Positions 10,189 to 17,271 of a DNA stretch of 64,000 nt are shown here, in pieces. A program made the translations under genes and the position numbers. The DNA lies in the NCBI GenBank assembly GCA_036702865.1, contig DATNQD010000088.1, positions 20,052 through 84,051 on the forward strand. Direction: 5' to 3'. The stretch's first letter is position 1; every line of letters begins with the position of its first letter. The notes under the pieces were generated by a model that did no database searches, was not told where the DNA came from, and saw only the letters and a list, made by a program, of their open reading frames with translations. Origin of the DNA: Trichocoleus sp. (GTDB lineage Bacteria > Cyanobacteriota > Cyanobacteriia > Elainellales > Elainellaceae).

Positions 10189-10200
10189 TTCCTTAAGGAA
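10189..10200 (+). promoter_or_regulatory. Palindrome covering the ribosome-binding site of dnaJ
   Basis: TTCCTTAAGGAA is a perfect palindrome ending 8 bases before the ATG. Its right half, AAGGAA, is the only good Shine-Dalgarno. An earlier copy of AGTTCCT (starting near 10175) could pair with the same bases. In RNA this would form a weak hairpin masking the ribosome-binding site, the architecture of short heat-shock RNA thermometers such as that of cyanobacterial hsp17. The stem is only four to seven pairs, so this is a suggestion. Confidence 0.3.
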
Positions 10201-10208
10201 TTGGCTTG

Positions 10209-11213
10209 ATGGCAGCAACCGACTTTAAAGACTATTACGCAGTATTAGGTGTAAACAAAACCGCGAGTGCAGATGAGGTTAAGCAGGCATTCCGGCGACT
10301 GGCGCGAAAATATCATCCTGACGTGAATCAGGGCGACAAGTCAGCTGAGGCAAAGTTCAAAGAAGTGAACGAAGCCTATGAGGTGCTGTCTGATGCTGAG
10401 AAGCGGCGCAAATACGACCAGTTTGGGCAATATTGGAACCGAGTTGGCACAGGCGGGAATGCCGGGGGCTGGTCGCCGAATGCAAGTGGCGACTTTAGCG
10501 GCTTTGACTTTAGCCAATACGGCAGTTTTGATGAGTTCATCAATGAACTTTTGGGTCGCTTTGGTGGCACTACGCCAGGCGGCAGCAGACAACGCACTTA
10601 CAACTATCGCACCAGTCCGGGTGGTTCTCCAGGCTTTGGTGATTACGCCGATTTCACGCCACCGGGAGGAGCAGCCGGAGCCGACTTAGAAGCAACAATT
10701 TCCCTGACGCTCTCGGAAGCATTTCACGGCGGACAGAGAACCCTGAAGGTGGGAAGTGAAGAAATTAAGGTGCGAATTCCCCCAGGGGCAAAACCAGGCA
10801 GCCGCATGACCATTCGTGGCAAGGGTGGAGGTAGCTCTTACAGCCCTCAACGCGGTAATCTGTACCTGAAAGTGGAAATTCAACCGCACCCATTCTTTAA
10901 GTTTGAGGGCGATAATCTGATTTGTGATGTGCCTGTAACACCCGATGAGGCAGTCCTTGGTGCGTCGATCGAGGTTCCTACCCCAGATGGGACAGTAAAT
11001 ATGAACGTTCCGGCAGGGATTCGATCGGGTCAAACGCTTCGCTTGCGCGGTAAAGGCTGGCAGAATCCTAAAGGAGAGCGCACTGATCAGCTCGTGCGGC
11101 TGGTGATCGTGCCACCGACAAACCTGAGCCCGATTGAGCGAGAGTATTACGAAAAGCTTCGAGACAATCGCAGCTTCGATCCGCGCAGCAGTTTTCGTCA
11201 AATCAAGCTCTAG
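10209..11213 (+). CDS. dnaJ: DnaJ/Hsp40 co-chaperone without zinc finger (CbpA-like)
   Basis: A 334-residue type-II J protein stimulating DnaK ATPase. The J domain (residues ~6-70) holds the HPD tripeptide in KYHPDVNQ. A Gly/Phe/Ser-rich linker (~75-155) follows, then the two C-terminal beta-sandwich substrate-binding domains; the first segment begins [17 protein letters not shown]. The CxxCxGxG zinc repeats of type-I DnaJ are absent. ATG 10209 is preferred over the in-frame TTG at 10206. Cyanobacteria usually have several J proteins, so the exact paralogue is not assigned. Confidence 0.93.
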   Translation: MAATDFKDYYAVLGVNKTASADEVKQAFRRLARKYHPDVNQGDKSAEAKFKEVNEAYEVLSDAEKRRKYDQFGQYWNRVGTGGNAGGWSPNASGDFSGFDFSQYGSFDEFINELLGRFGGTTPGGSRQRTYNYRTSPGGSPGFGDYADFTPPGGAAGADLEATISLTLSEAFHGGQRTLKVGSEEIKVRIPPGAKPGSRMTIRGKGGGSSYSPQRGNLYLKVEIQPHPFFKFEGDNLICDVPVTPDEAVLGASIEVPTPDGTVNMNVPAGIRSGQTLRLRGKGWQNPKGERTDQLVRLVIVPPTNLSPIEREYYEKLRDNRSFDPRSSFRQIKL

Positions 11214-11255
11214 GCTGAGATGTTGCGGATGCCAGGGAAAGGATATCGCAGATTC

Positions 11256-12596
11256 ATGAATCAGTCTGATGCTCAAAAAAACCGGAAGCTTTGGTTTGTG
11301 CTGGGTGCGATCGTCTCTGCAGGCGTCGTCACTGGAGCTTGCCAACAGCTTCCCTCAACAACAATCAAGAATTCTGATCCGAATTCTCTGTCACAAAGTG
11401 CTGCTGCCGACCAAAGCAGCCGTGGGCTAAAACTTGGAGCTTTACTACCAGCATCGAGCAACTTGGGTTCCACAAGACGGAACATGCTTGAATCACTGCC
11501 GATTTTTATGGATGTGGTCAATAACTGCGGCGGGGTGAACGGTGTGCCGATTTCGCTAGCAGTTGCAGATGACCAAGTCACTCCAAAAGATGCAGCAGCA
11601 GCGATGGCAGAGTTGATTGACAAAGACAAGGTGACTGCGGTTGTCGGTGCATTTGCGAGTAATGCTTCAGTTGCTGCTTTGGAGACTGCTGCCCAGCACA
11701 AAGTTCTGATGATTTCTCCAGCCAGCACTAGCCCTCTGCTGACAGAACGAGCTAAACAAGGTCGAGCGAAAGGGTTCTGGGCAAGGACGGTTCCTTCAGA
11801 CATGAATGAAGCGGCAGCTCTAGCAAAGCTGGCAAAAGATCGGGGTTACCTCAATGTGGCAACGGTGGTGGTGAACAATGAAGAGGGTATCCGCTTTGAG
11901 CAAACCTTTGTGAAAGCTTTCGAGAAATTAGGCGGTAAGGTGCTGGGAAAAGCAGAACCAGTTCGCTATGACCCGCAATCAACTCAGCTTGATCTAGAAG
12001 CTGCAGCTGCGTTTAGTCCAGAGGGGCAAAAACCCGATGCTGTTGTGGCAGTCCTGTCTCCCCAATCAGGTGACTTATTGCTGGAGTCTGCTTACGAGCA
12101 AGGTCTAACAGAAGGCGTACAAATTCTACTGACCAATGCGGTGCAATCAGAGCAGTTCATCAAGGATGTAGGTCGGAGAGTCAACGGCAAGTTTATTTTA
12201 TTGGGCGCGATCGGCACAGCCTTCAGTGCCAACGGTCCGGCTTTCTCAGATTTCACAAAACTTTGGCAAGAAAAGACCGATTCTGTGCCTGATGCATTTG
12301 TTCCTCCAACCTGGGATGCAGCATCGCTGATTGTTTTAGCAGCTCAGGCTGCAACCTCAAATCAAGGAGAGCAAATCAAGGCAAAATTACGAGATGTTGC
12401 TAATCCACCTGGACAAACCGTAACGGATGTTTGTCAGGGCTTAAAGCTTTTACGGGAAGGTAAAGAGATCAACTACGAGGGAGCCAGCGGCAAGGTTGAT
12501 ATTGATAAAAATGGAGATGTGCTGGGCAACTATGACGTTTGGACGGTTGATGAGCAGGGCAAGATCAGAACGATCGATCTGCTGACGCTCGAATAG
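11256..12596 (+). CDS. ABC-transporter substrate-binding lipoprotein (LivK-like)
   Basis: A 446-residue periplasmic binding protein of type-I fold, as used by branched-chain amino acid and amide/urea transporters. The N-terminus has a short positive stretch, a hydrophobic segment (LWFVLGAIVSAGVV) and a cysteine in TGAC, a plausible though not ideal lipobox. The mature part matches the Peripla_BP_6 pattern, with LGALLPASSNLG, then AVADDQVTPKDAA, then VVGAFASNASVAA. An in-frame ATG exists at 11220, but it would put residues before the signal; 11256 is chosen. It lies 42 bp after dnaJ. No permease or ATPase genes are adjacent, so the partner is elsewhere or this is an orphan sensor protein. Confidence 0.85.
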   Translation: MNQSDAQKNRKLWFVLGAIVSAGVVTGACQQLPSTTIKNSDPNSLSQSAAADQSSRGLKLGALLPASSNLGSTRRNMLESLPIFMDVVNNCGGVNGVPISLAVADDQVTPKDAAAAMAELIDKDKVTAVVGAFASNASVAALETAAQHKVLMISPASTSPLLTERAKQGRAKGFWARTVPSDMNEAAALAKLAKDRGYLNVATVVVNNEEGIRFEQTFVKAFEKLGGKVLGKAEPVRYDPQSTQLDLEAAAAFSPEGQKPDAVVAVLSPQSGDLLLESAYEQGLTEGVQILLTNAVQSEQFIKDVGRRVNGKFILLGAIGTAFSANGPAFSDFTKLWQEKTDSVPDAFVPPTWDAASLIVLAAQAATSNQGEQIKAKLRDVANPPGQTVTDVCQGLKLLREGKEINYEGASGKVDIDKNGDVLGNYDVWTVDEQGKIRTIDLLTLE

Positions 12597-12752
12597 AGAC
12601 TGCCCTCCGAATTCGCTAAACCAGGTCTGTCGATCTATCCATAAACAAAACCAATTCTTTCAATTCAATGATGCAATTGTTGATTGATTGACCTGGAGCG
12701 ATCGCACAGGCTTGAATCATGTTGGATGGTTTAATTTTTGGGTATTCGTTCT

Positions 12753-12956
12753 ATGTCTTCAACCGTTACAGTTATTAACAATCCTAGCAATCCCTCTACG
12801 CGGTTCCAGGTCATTCCAGATTCTTACAATGGCGATATTGCCTCTGCTCCTGTATTTGTTGCGCCAATTCGGGGCAGCGTTACCTCCTGGTTGGCTTGCA
12901 ATGGCTACAAATGGCTACAAGGCTCTGAACCTGAACAGTGGGTCAGAACCTCATAG
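12753..12956 (+). CDS. Small hypothetical protein
   Basis: A 67-residue reading frame starting MSSTVTVINNPSNPSTRFQV. I do not recognise it. Codon use (GCGCCAATT, CGGTTCCAG) looks coding, and it sits in an otherwise empty stretch. No convincing Shine-Dalgarno precedes the ATG. A near-perfect local duplication (AATGGCTACAAATGGCTACA, starting at 12899) lies near the 3' end and may have shifted the frame. An overlapping frame of 120 codons in +1 is less plausible in composition. Confidence 0.4.
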   Translation: MSSTVTVINNPSNPSTRFQVIPDSYNGDIASAPVFVAPIRGSVTSWLACNGYKWLQGSEPEQWVRTS

Positions 12957-13032
12957 CTCAGAGCTTCGTGAGAAAGGGAAGAGTGCTTTGTGGATCTTTA
13001 ATCTGGCAGCGAATGCTTCACCAAAATTGGCA

Positions 13033-13956
13033 TTACTGAGCAGCAGGTGAGGATTCTGCTGAAGGACTTGTTGCTGGGCTAGGGCTAGGGCTAGGGGAGG
13101 GAGAAGGGCTGGTCGTTGCTTCAGGAGAAGGGCTGACCGTGGGAGCACCAGGAAGAGGCGAAGGACTAGACGCAAGTTGATTGATCTGGTCTTTGTACTG
13201 TGCTGGAGCCAGAGCTGCCGCTGATGCAAAGAGGGGCTTGGCTTCCTCTGTTTTACCCTGAGTTCTCAAGACGATCGCCTTGCCCAACAAAGGACGAAAA
13301 TCTTGAGTATTACTAGCAATTGCCCGATCGTAAATTGTCAGGGCTTCGTCATATCGCTTTTGAACTGCGTAGACTTCACCCAGCAGCAGTTGCACAGAAG
13401 CAACATCAACCGTACCAGGCTTGGTTTTGTTTGCCTCATCTGCGGTTTTGATTGTGTCCTGCAATAGACCGATCGCTGCTTCAGGTCGTTCTTGCTGCAA
13501 AAGCAGATCTGTTAAGCCTTTCAAGGCATTGAGATCACCAGGATGAGTCGCCAGAACACTCCGATATGCCTGGGCTGCCCCTTCTCGATCGCCCGTTCGC
13601 TGTTTTGCCTGCGCCAACAGCACCGTATAGTCAGGCTGATCGGGGTTTAATGCTGCCAACTTTTCCAGCGGGGCAACAATCCCTTTAATGTCGCCTTGCC
13701 TAATCTTGATATCCACTAAACCACGCAGAGCCGTCTGGTTGTCAGGCTCGCGCTGCAACACAAGTTCATATCCTTTTGCCTGGGCTGCCAAATCCCCTTG
13801 GGGGCTAGGACTACCCGTGGGTGAGGGGGATGGCGTCGCGCCAGGTTGCTGAAACGCATTTGAGAAGGGCAGAATCACAGATACCCCAGCAAAGGCAACG
13901 GAGACAATTGCCACAACTACAACAGCTAACCAACGGCGATTTCGCTTTTCAAACAC
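13033..13956 (-). CDS. Membrane-anchored TPR protein with Pro/Ser tail
   Basis: A 307-residue protein. A single N-terminal membrane segment (RWLAVVVVAIVSVAFAGVSVIL, ~9-30) is followed by a TPSPSPTGSPSP linker, then five to six tetratricopeptide units (about 58-265), for example YELVLQREPDNQTALRGLVD. The C-terminus is a SPSPSPSPSP-type low-complexity tail. It is likely anchored in the plasma or thylakoid membrane with the repeats outside the membrane as a scaffold. The start is GTG at 13956. Function unknown. Confidence 0.8.
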   Translation of the reverse strand: MFEKRNRRWLAVVVVAIVSVAFAGVSVILPFSNAFQQPGATPSPSPTGSPSPQGDLAAQAKGYELVLQREPDNQTALRGLVDIKIRQGDIKGIVAPLEKLAALNPDQPDYTVLLAQAKQRTGDREGAAQAYRSVLATHPGDLNALKGLTDLLLQQERPEAAIGLLQDTIKTADEANKTKPGTVDVASVQLLLGEVYAVQKRYDEALTIYDRAIASNTQDFRPLLGKAIVLRTQGKTEEAKPLFASAAALAPAQYKDQINQLASSPSPLPGAPTVSPSPEATTSPSPSPSPSPSPATSPSAESSPAAQ

Positions 13957-14288
13957 GGATCAATCCCAAACTCTACTGCCATTATTAACATATTCACACT
14001 CAGGCAATTTCACTTCTGGGCAAAGGTTCACTCGTGAAATATCACCTTCCTTAAGGTGAATTGTGAGTTGAACACCCTGATCTAAGCTATGTATAGCTGT
14101 ATAGATCTCAAGGGCGAGCCAATCAAAGGTGATGACTTTCAGGTTTCATCCTGCTCTGATTGCAGAGGAGGCTTAACCTGAGTGTTACCCTAGTGTTTAA
14201 TCCCGCATTAAAATCTAGTCTTTAAGACTAGTATCCTGCTGTAGTGCTTAACGGTAAGCGGATCAGTTGCCGCTGTCAAGGAGGTTCT
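13957..14288. other. Intergenic region with two inverted repeats
   Basis: The 332 bp between divergent genes hold a TCACCTT/AAGGTGA hairpin (14042-14059, 4-base loop) and a perfect 8-bp inverted repeat with 1-bp centre at 14215-14231 (listed separately). No RNA gene or ORF is recognised. Confidence 0.5.
14215..14231. promoter_or_regulatory. Inverted repeat upstream of the Pro/Glu-rich gene
   Basis: CTAGTCTT-T-AAGACTAG is a perfect 17-bp dyad 57 bp before the ATG at 14289. Its size and position fit a dimeric repressor operator near the promoter; no known consensus is matched. It could also form a weak RNA hairpin in the leader. Confidence 0.3.
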
Positions 14289-15509
14289 ATGAGTCCCGCC
14301 CAAAACAAAAACCCTCAGCCATCGAAGTCCACCTCCGCATCAGATGCATCCATACAGACACAGGCTCATGCCTCGTCTGAACCTCCTGCGTCAGCAGAAC
14401 CTATTGTAGAACCCACCATGGATCAGCAGCCTAATACACCCCTTATTGCGATTCCTCCAAAGCGTCCTGTGCCTCCCGATCCTGCAACTTCTGAGCCAAC
14501 ACCACCTGAGGCTGTAACACCTGTCCCAGAAGTTCATGATGTTGCCACACCCCCCTCTGAGCCTTCAACTGAGACAGCTTCTGAAGTTGTGTCTGAAGTT
14601 GTGACTGAATCCTCTGAGGCATCAGCAAACCGTCTACAGCCGATTCCGCCCGCCAGTGAACCGATGCAATATCGGGCGATCGGGCTAGTACGAGGCAGGT
14701 ATGTTCCCTCAGATGATCAGTTCACGCGTGGCTTCATTCTGACTGAAGAAGAGGTTCAGATTGACGCTGTGCTGTTAGGCAGGGTGATGAGCCTGGTGAA
14801 GAAGCACCTCGACCTGGAGCAGCCGCATTTGTGGGTCGTTTATCCTCGGACTCGCGAAAAAACGAACGATTTGCACATGCAGATTGTCGGAGTTTGGGAA
14901 CCTGAAAAGTTAAGCCGCGATGAGTCGATGCTAGAAGGTGAGGAGACTGATGCATCTGAGACACCGCCCTCAGAACCTTTAGCAGATGAGCTGTCAGTTC
15001 CGGCTTCAGAATTAGATGACAAGTATTTTTCGGTGCGCGGCGAAGTGATTTTCCAGGCCGCTGAAGAAGATCGCCTGCTGGTTAAGATTCGGCGAGTATC
15101 ACGGCAAGAACCAGACAAGGATAAAGCTTTCAAGGTAGCGCTGAGAGGGAAGCTAGAAGGACGTGCAGTCGGCTACTTCTGGGATTTGCAGGTTGAACGG
15201 CAAGACAATGAGTTAGTCATTCGAGAAGGAACATTGATTGGGGCAGTTCCTCCGCAAAAGCGCAAAGGCGAGAAACCACGCGGCAGATTCCAACGGGGAC
15301 CAGGCGGTGGTCGGGGTCCAGCGGGAGCAGGTCCGCGTCGATGGAATGCAGGGAGCCGAGAGGGAAGTGGACCGAGACCTCATCCTCGAACTGATCGTCC
15401 AGTGAGCGATCGTCCGGTTAGCGATCGTCCTAGCATTCCCAGACCAGAGGCAGCCAAACCCATTAAGCGTCGTCCTCCCCAAAGTGGTTCTGCGCCTGGT
15501 GATGCCTAA
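14289..15509 (+). CDS. Conserved cyanobacterial protein of unknown function, Pro/Glu-rich N-terminus
   Basis: A 406-residue protein. The first ~120 residues are low complexity (Pro, Ser, Glu, Thr). A folded core at about 125-335 begins MQYRAIGLVRGRYVPSDDQF and includes ILTEEEVQIDAVLLGRVMSL and HLWVVYPRTREK. The tail (~340 onward) is Arg/Gly/Pro-rich with QRGPGGGRGP and a tandem SDRPVSDRP, resembling RNA-binding RGG tails. I know this type as a conserved hypothetical in cyanobacteria but not its role. The start is chosen for the strong AAGGAGG seven bases before ATG 14289; an upstream in-frame start at 14244 is less likely. Confidence 0.75.
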   Translation: MSPAQNKNPQPSKSTSASDASIQTQAHASSEPPASAEPIVEPTMDQQPNTPLIAIPPKRPVPPDPATSEPTPPEAVTPVPEVHDVATPPSEPSTETASEVVSEVVTESSEASANRLQPIPPASEPMQYRAIGLVRGRYVPSDDQFTRGFILTEEEVQIDAVLLGRVMSLVKKHLDLEQPHLWVVYPRTREKTNDLHMQIVGVWEPEKLSRDESMLEGEETDASETPPSEPLADELSVPASELDDKYFSVRGEVIFQAAEEDRLLVKIRRVSRQEPDKDKAFKVALRGKLEGRAVGYFWDLQVERQDNELVIREGTLIGAVPPQKRKGEKPRGRFQRGPGGGRGPAGAGPRRWNAGSREGSGPRPHPRTDRPVSDRPVSDRPSIPRPEAAKPIKRRPPQSGSAPGDA

Positions 15510-15542
15510 AGCATCCTAGATAGACAAAATAGATAGATAAAA

Positions 15543-15576
15543 AGGGCGGATTTTTTCGCCCTAATCTGCTTTTTTA
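15543..15576 (+). terminator. Rho-independent terminator
   Basis: AGGGCG and CGCCCT (6-bp stem, T-rich loop), followed by CTGCTTTTTT, lie 33 bp after the stop of the preceding gene. The structure is also usable on the other strand for msrA. Confidence 0.65.
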
Positions 15577-15616
15577 ACTCAATCATTTCAATCGGACAAA
15601 ATTCAGCCTCGATCGC

Positions 15617-16276
15617 CTAACTTTTTACTTCTGCTTCAGGGGAATAGCAGACGTTTGTGCCACCTAAGCCACAGTATCCGCCCGGATTTTTGGCGAGATA
15701 TTGCTGGTGATACTCTTCGGCGTAATAGAAGGTTGGTGCATCCAAAATCTCAGTCGTGATCTGACCATATCCTTTCGCGGTCAGGGCTTTTTGGTAGGCA
15801 GCGAGAGAAGCCTCAGCGAGTTGGCGCTGCTCATCAGAATAAACGTAAATGCCAGAGCGATACTGCGTTCCTGCATCGTTCCCCTGGCGCATTCCCTGCG
15901 TTGGGTTATGGCTTTCCCAAAAAACCTTGAGCAGCGTTTCATAGCTGACGATATTGGGGTCAAAAACGACAAGTACGACTTCGTTATGTCCAGTCATACC
16001 TGTACAGACTTCCCGATAATTCGGATTGGGCGTAATCCCGGCAGCATACCCAACTGCAGTTGAAAATACTCCTTCCTGTTGCCAAAACTTTCGTTCTGCT
16101 CCCCAAAAACAGCCTAGCCCAAACATGGCAAGCTGCATTCCGGCAGGGAAAGGAGCTTTCAGCGGATTGCCGTTTACGAAATGACGATCGGGCACAGGCA
16201 TGGACTCATTGCGTCCAGGTAAGGCTTCAGTCGCGGTCGGCAGAGATTGTTTTTTACCAAATCCGAATAGCACCAT
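15617..16276 (-). CDS. msrA: Peptide methionine-S-sulfoxide reductase
   Basis: A 219-residue MsrA repairing oxidised methionine (S epimer). The catalytic motif [11 protein letters not shown] has the nucleophilic Cys at about residue 56. Conserved YAGG is replaced by [21 protein letters not shown] and [22 protein letters not shown] with a C-terminal resolving Cys follow. A 45-residue N-terminal extension is usual for cyanobacterial and plant forms. No MsrB is adjacent. It is divergent from the hemerythrin gene. Confidence 0.95.
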   Translation of the reverse strand: MVLFGFGKKQSLPTATEALPGRNESMPVPDRHFVNGNPLKAPFPAGMQLAMFGLGCFWGAERKFWQQEGVFSTAVGYAAGITPNPNYREVCTGMTGHNEVVLVVFDPNIVSYETLLKVFWESHNPTQGMRQGNDAGTQYRSGIYVYSDEQRQLAEASLAAYQKALTAKGYGQITTEILDAPTFYYAEEYHQQYLAKNPGGYCGLGGTNVCYSPEAEVKS

Positions 16277-16628
16277 AGCAGCTCAAGCTCTCAGTTTTGA
16301 CAGTTTTTTTACTTAACTTCATCATAAATCACTCCTCCAATGATAGGAGGGTGTGGATCTCATCCTTTGAAGTCGAGGAATGCTCCCATTCTCGATCGGC
16401 TTCCTGAGAAAATGCAGTTGTTTTGCTGACCCGTTCCTAAGAAGTTTCTGAAAGTTAGAGACGATCGCACCAGACAAAAAGCGGTCTTGATTGAGCAGAT
16501 GTAGCTCGAAGTTCTGAATTAGGGAAGAGTATTAGATCAACTTATAGTGGGAGTTAATTGAAGGAGAAACCTATTAGTTTGTAAAGCAAAGGAGTATGAA
16601 TTTAATCATATTTAGAGGGAGAACTTGT
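16277..16628. other. Divergent intergenic region msrA/hemerythrin
   Basis: 352 bp between divergent start codons. A small dyad CCTCC-N7-GGAGG (16334-16350) lies close to msrA. Nothing else is recognisable apart from the expected promoters. Confidence 0.4.
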
Positions 16629-17120
16629 ATGGCTAAGGCAACTTCAAGGGAAAAAACTAAGCAGGATATTATTTCTGTCCTTGAGTCGGAGCATCGGTAC
16701 ATTGAGCAACTTTTTGATGCCCTAGAAAATGTGAAAGATACTGCTAAAAAATCAGAACAATCTTTTGATGAGTTGTACAAAGTGCTTTCACTTCATGCTT
16801 ATGGTGAAGAATTGGTTTTCTATCCGGCAATGCGTGACTATGAGCAAACCGCAGAATATGTGGAAGAAGCCGAAGAAGAACACAATTCTGTCAAAATACT
16901 GCTTGAGCAGATGAAGCAGCTTTCGTCCAAGGACAAGGAATTTCAGGTGAAGCTTAAGCACATCAAAGAAATGATGATGCACCATGTTGAAGAAGAAGAA
17001 AACGAAATTTTCAAGGTAGTGCGGCAATGTATGGATGAAAAAATGCTGTTATTGCTTGCTCAAGAGTTTGAAGTAACCAAAACCAAAATGTTGCCCGAAG
17101 TGGAAGAAGCCATTCAATAG
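16629..17120 (+). CDS. Hemerythrin HHE-domain protein
   Basis: A 163-residue four-helix protein of the hemerythrin/HHE cation-binding family, probably binding a di-iron centre. Ligand candidates are SEHRYIEQLFD (helix 1), LHAYGEELVFYPAM (helix 2), EEEHNSVK (helix 3) and MMHHVEEEENEIF (helix 4). ATG 16629 is preceded by AGAGGGAGA; an in-frame ATG at 16596 lacks this and is less likely. Roles in oxygen, nitric oxide or iron handling are known for the family; which applies is unknown. Confidence 0.88.
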   Translation: MAKATSREKTKQDIISVLESEHRYIEQLFDALENVKDTAKKSEQSFDELYKVLSLHAYGEELVFYPAMRDYEQTAEYVEEAEEEHNSVKILLEQMKQLSSKDKEFQVKLKHIKEMMMHHVEEEENEIFKVVRQCMDEKMLLLLAQEFEVTKTKMLPEVEEAIQ

Positions 17121-17156
17121 CTCAGCAAATTGTTCAACAAAAAGTGTTGATAGAAA

Positions 17157-17224
17157 TAAGGTGTCGTGGATTAGGAACTAGGTGTAGGGCAGTCTGCATC
17201 TTCTGCTTAATTGATGACACCTTA
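17157..17224. repeat. Inverted repeat after hemerythrin gene
   Basis: TAAGGTGTC (17157-17165) and its perfect complement GACACCTTA (17216-17224) flank 50 bases. It could fold as a long-loop hairpin between two convergent genes. The U-run expected of a terminator is missing. Confidence 0.35.
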
Positions 17225-17271
17225 ATTATTGAATTTAATTGATTTAAATATATTAGACCGAACTAAAAAGC

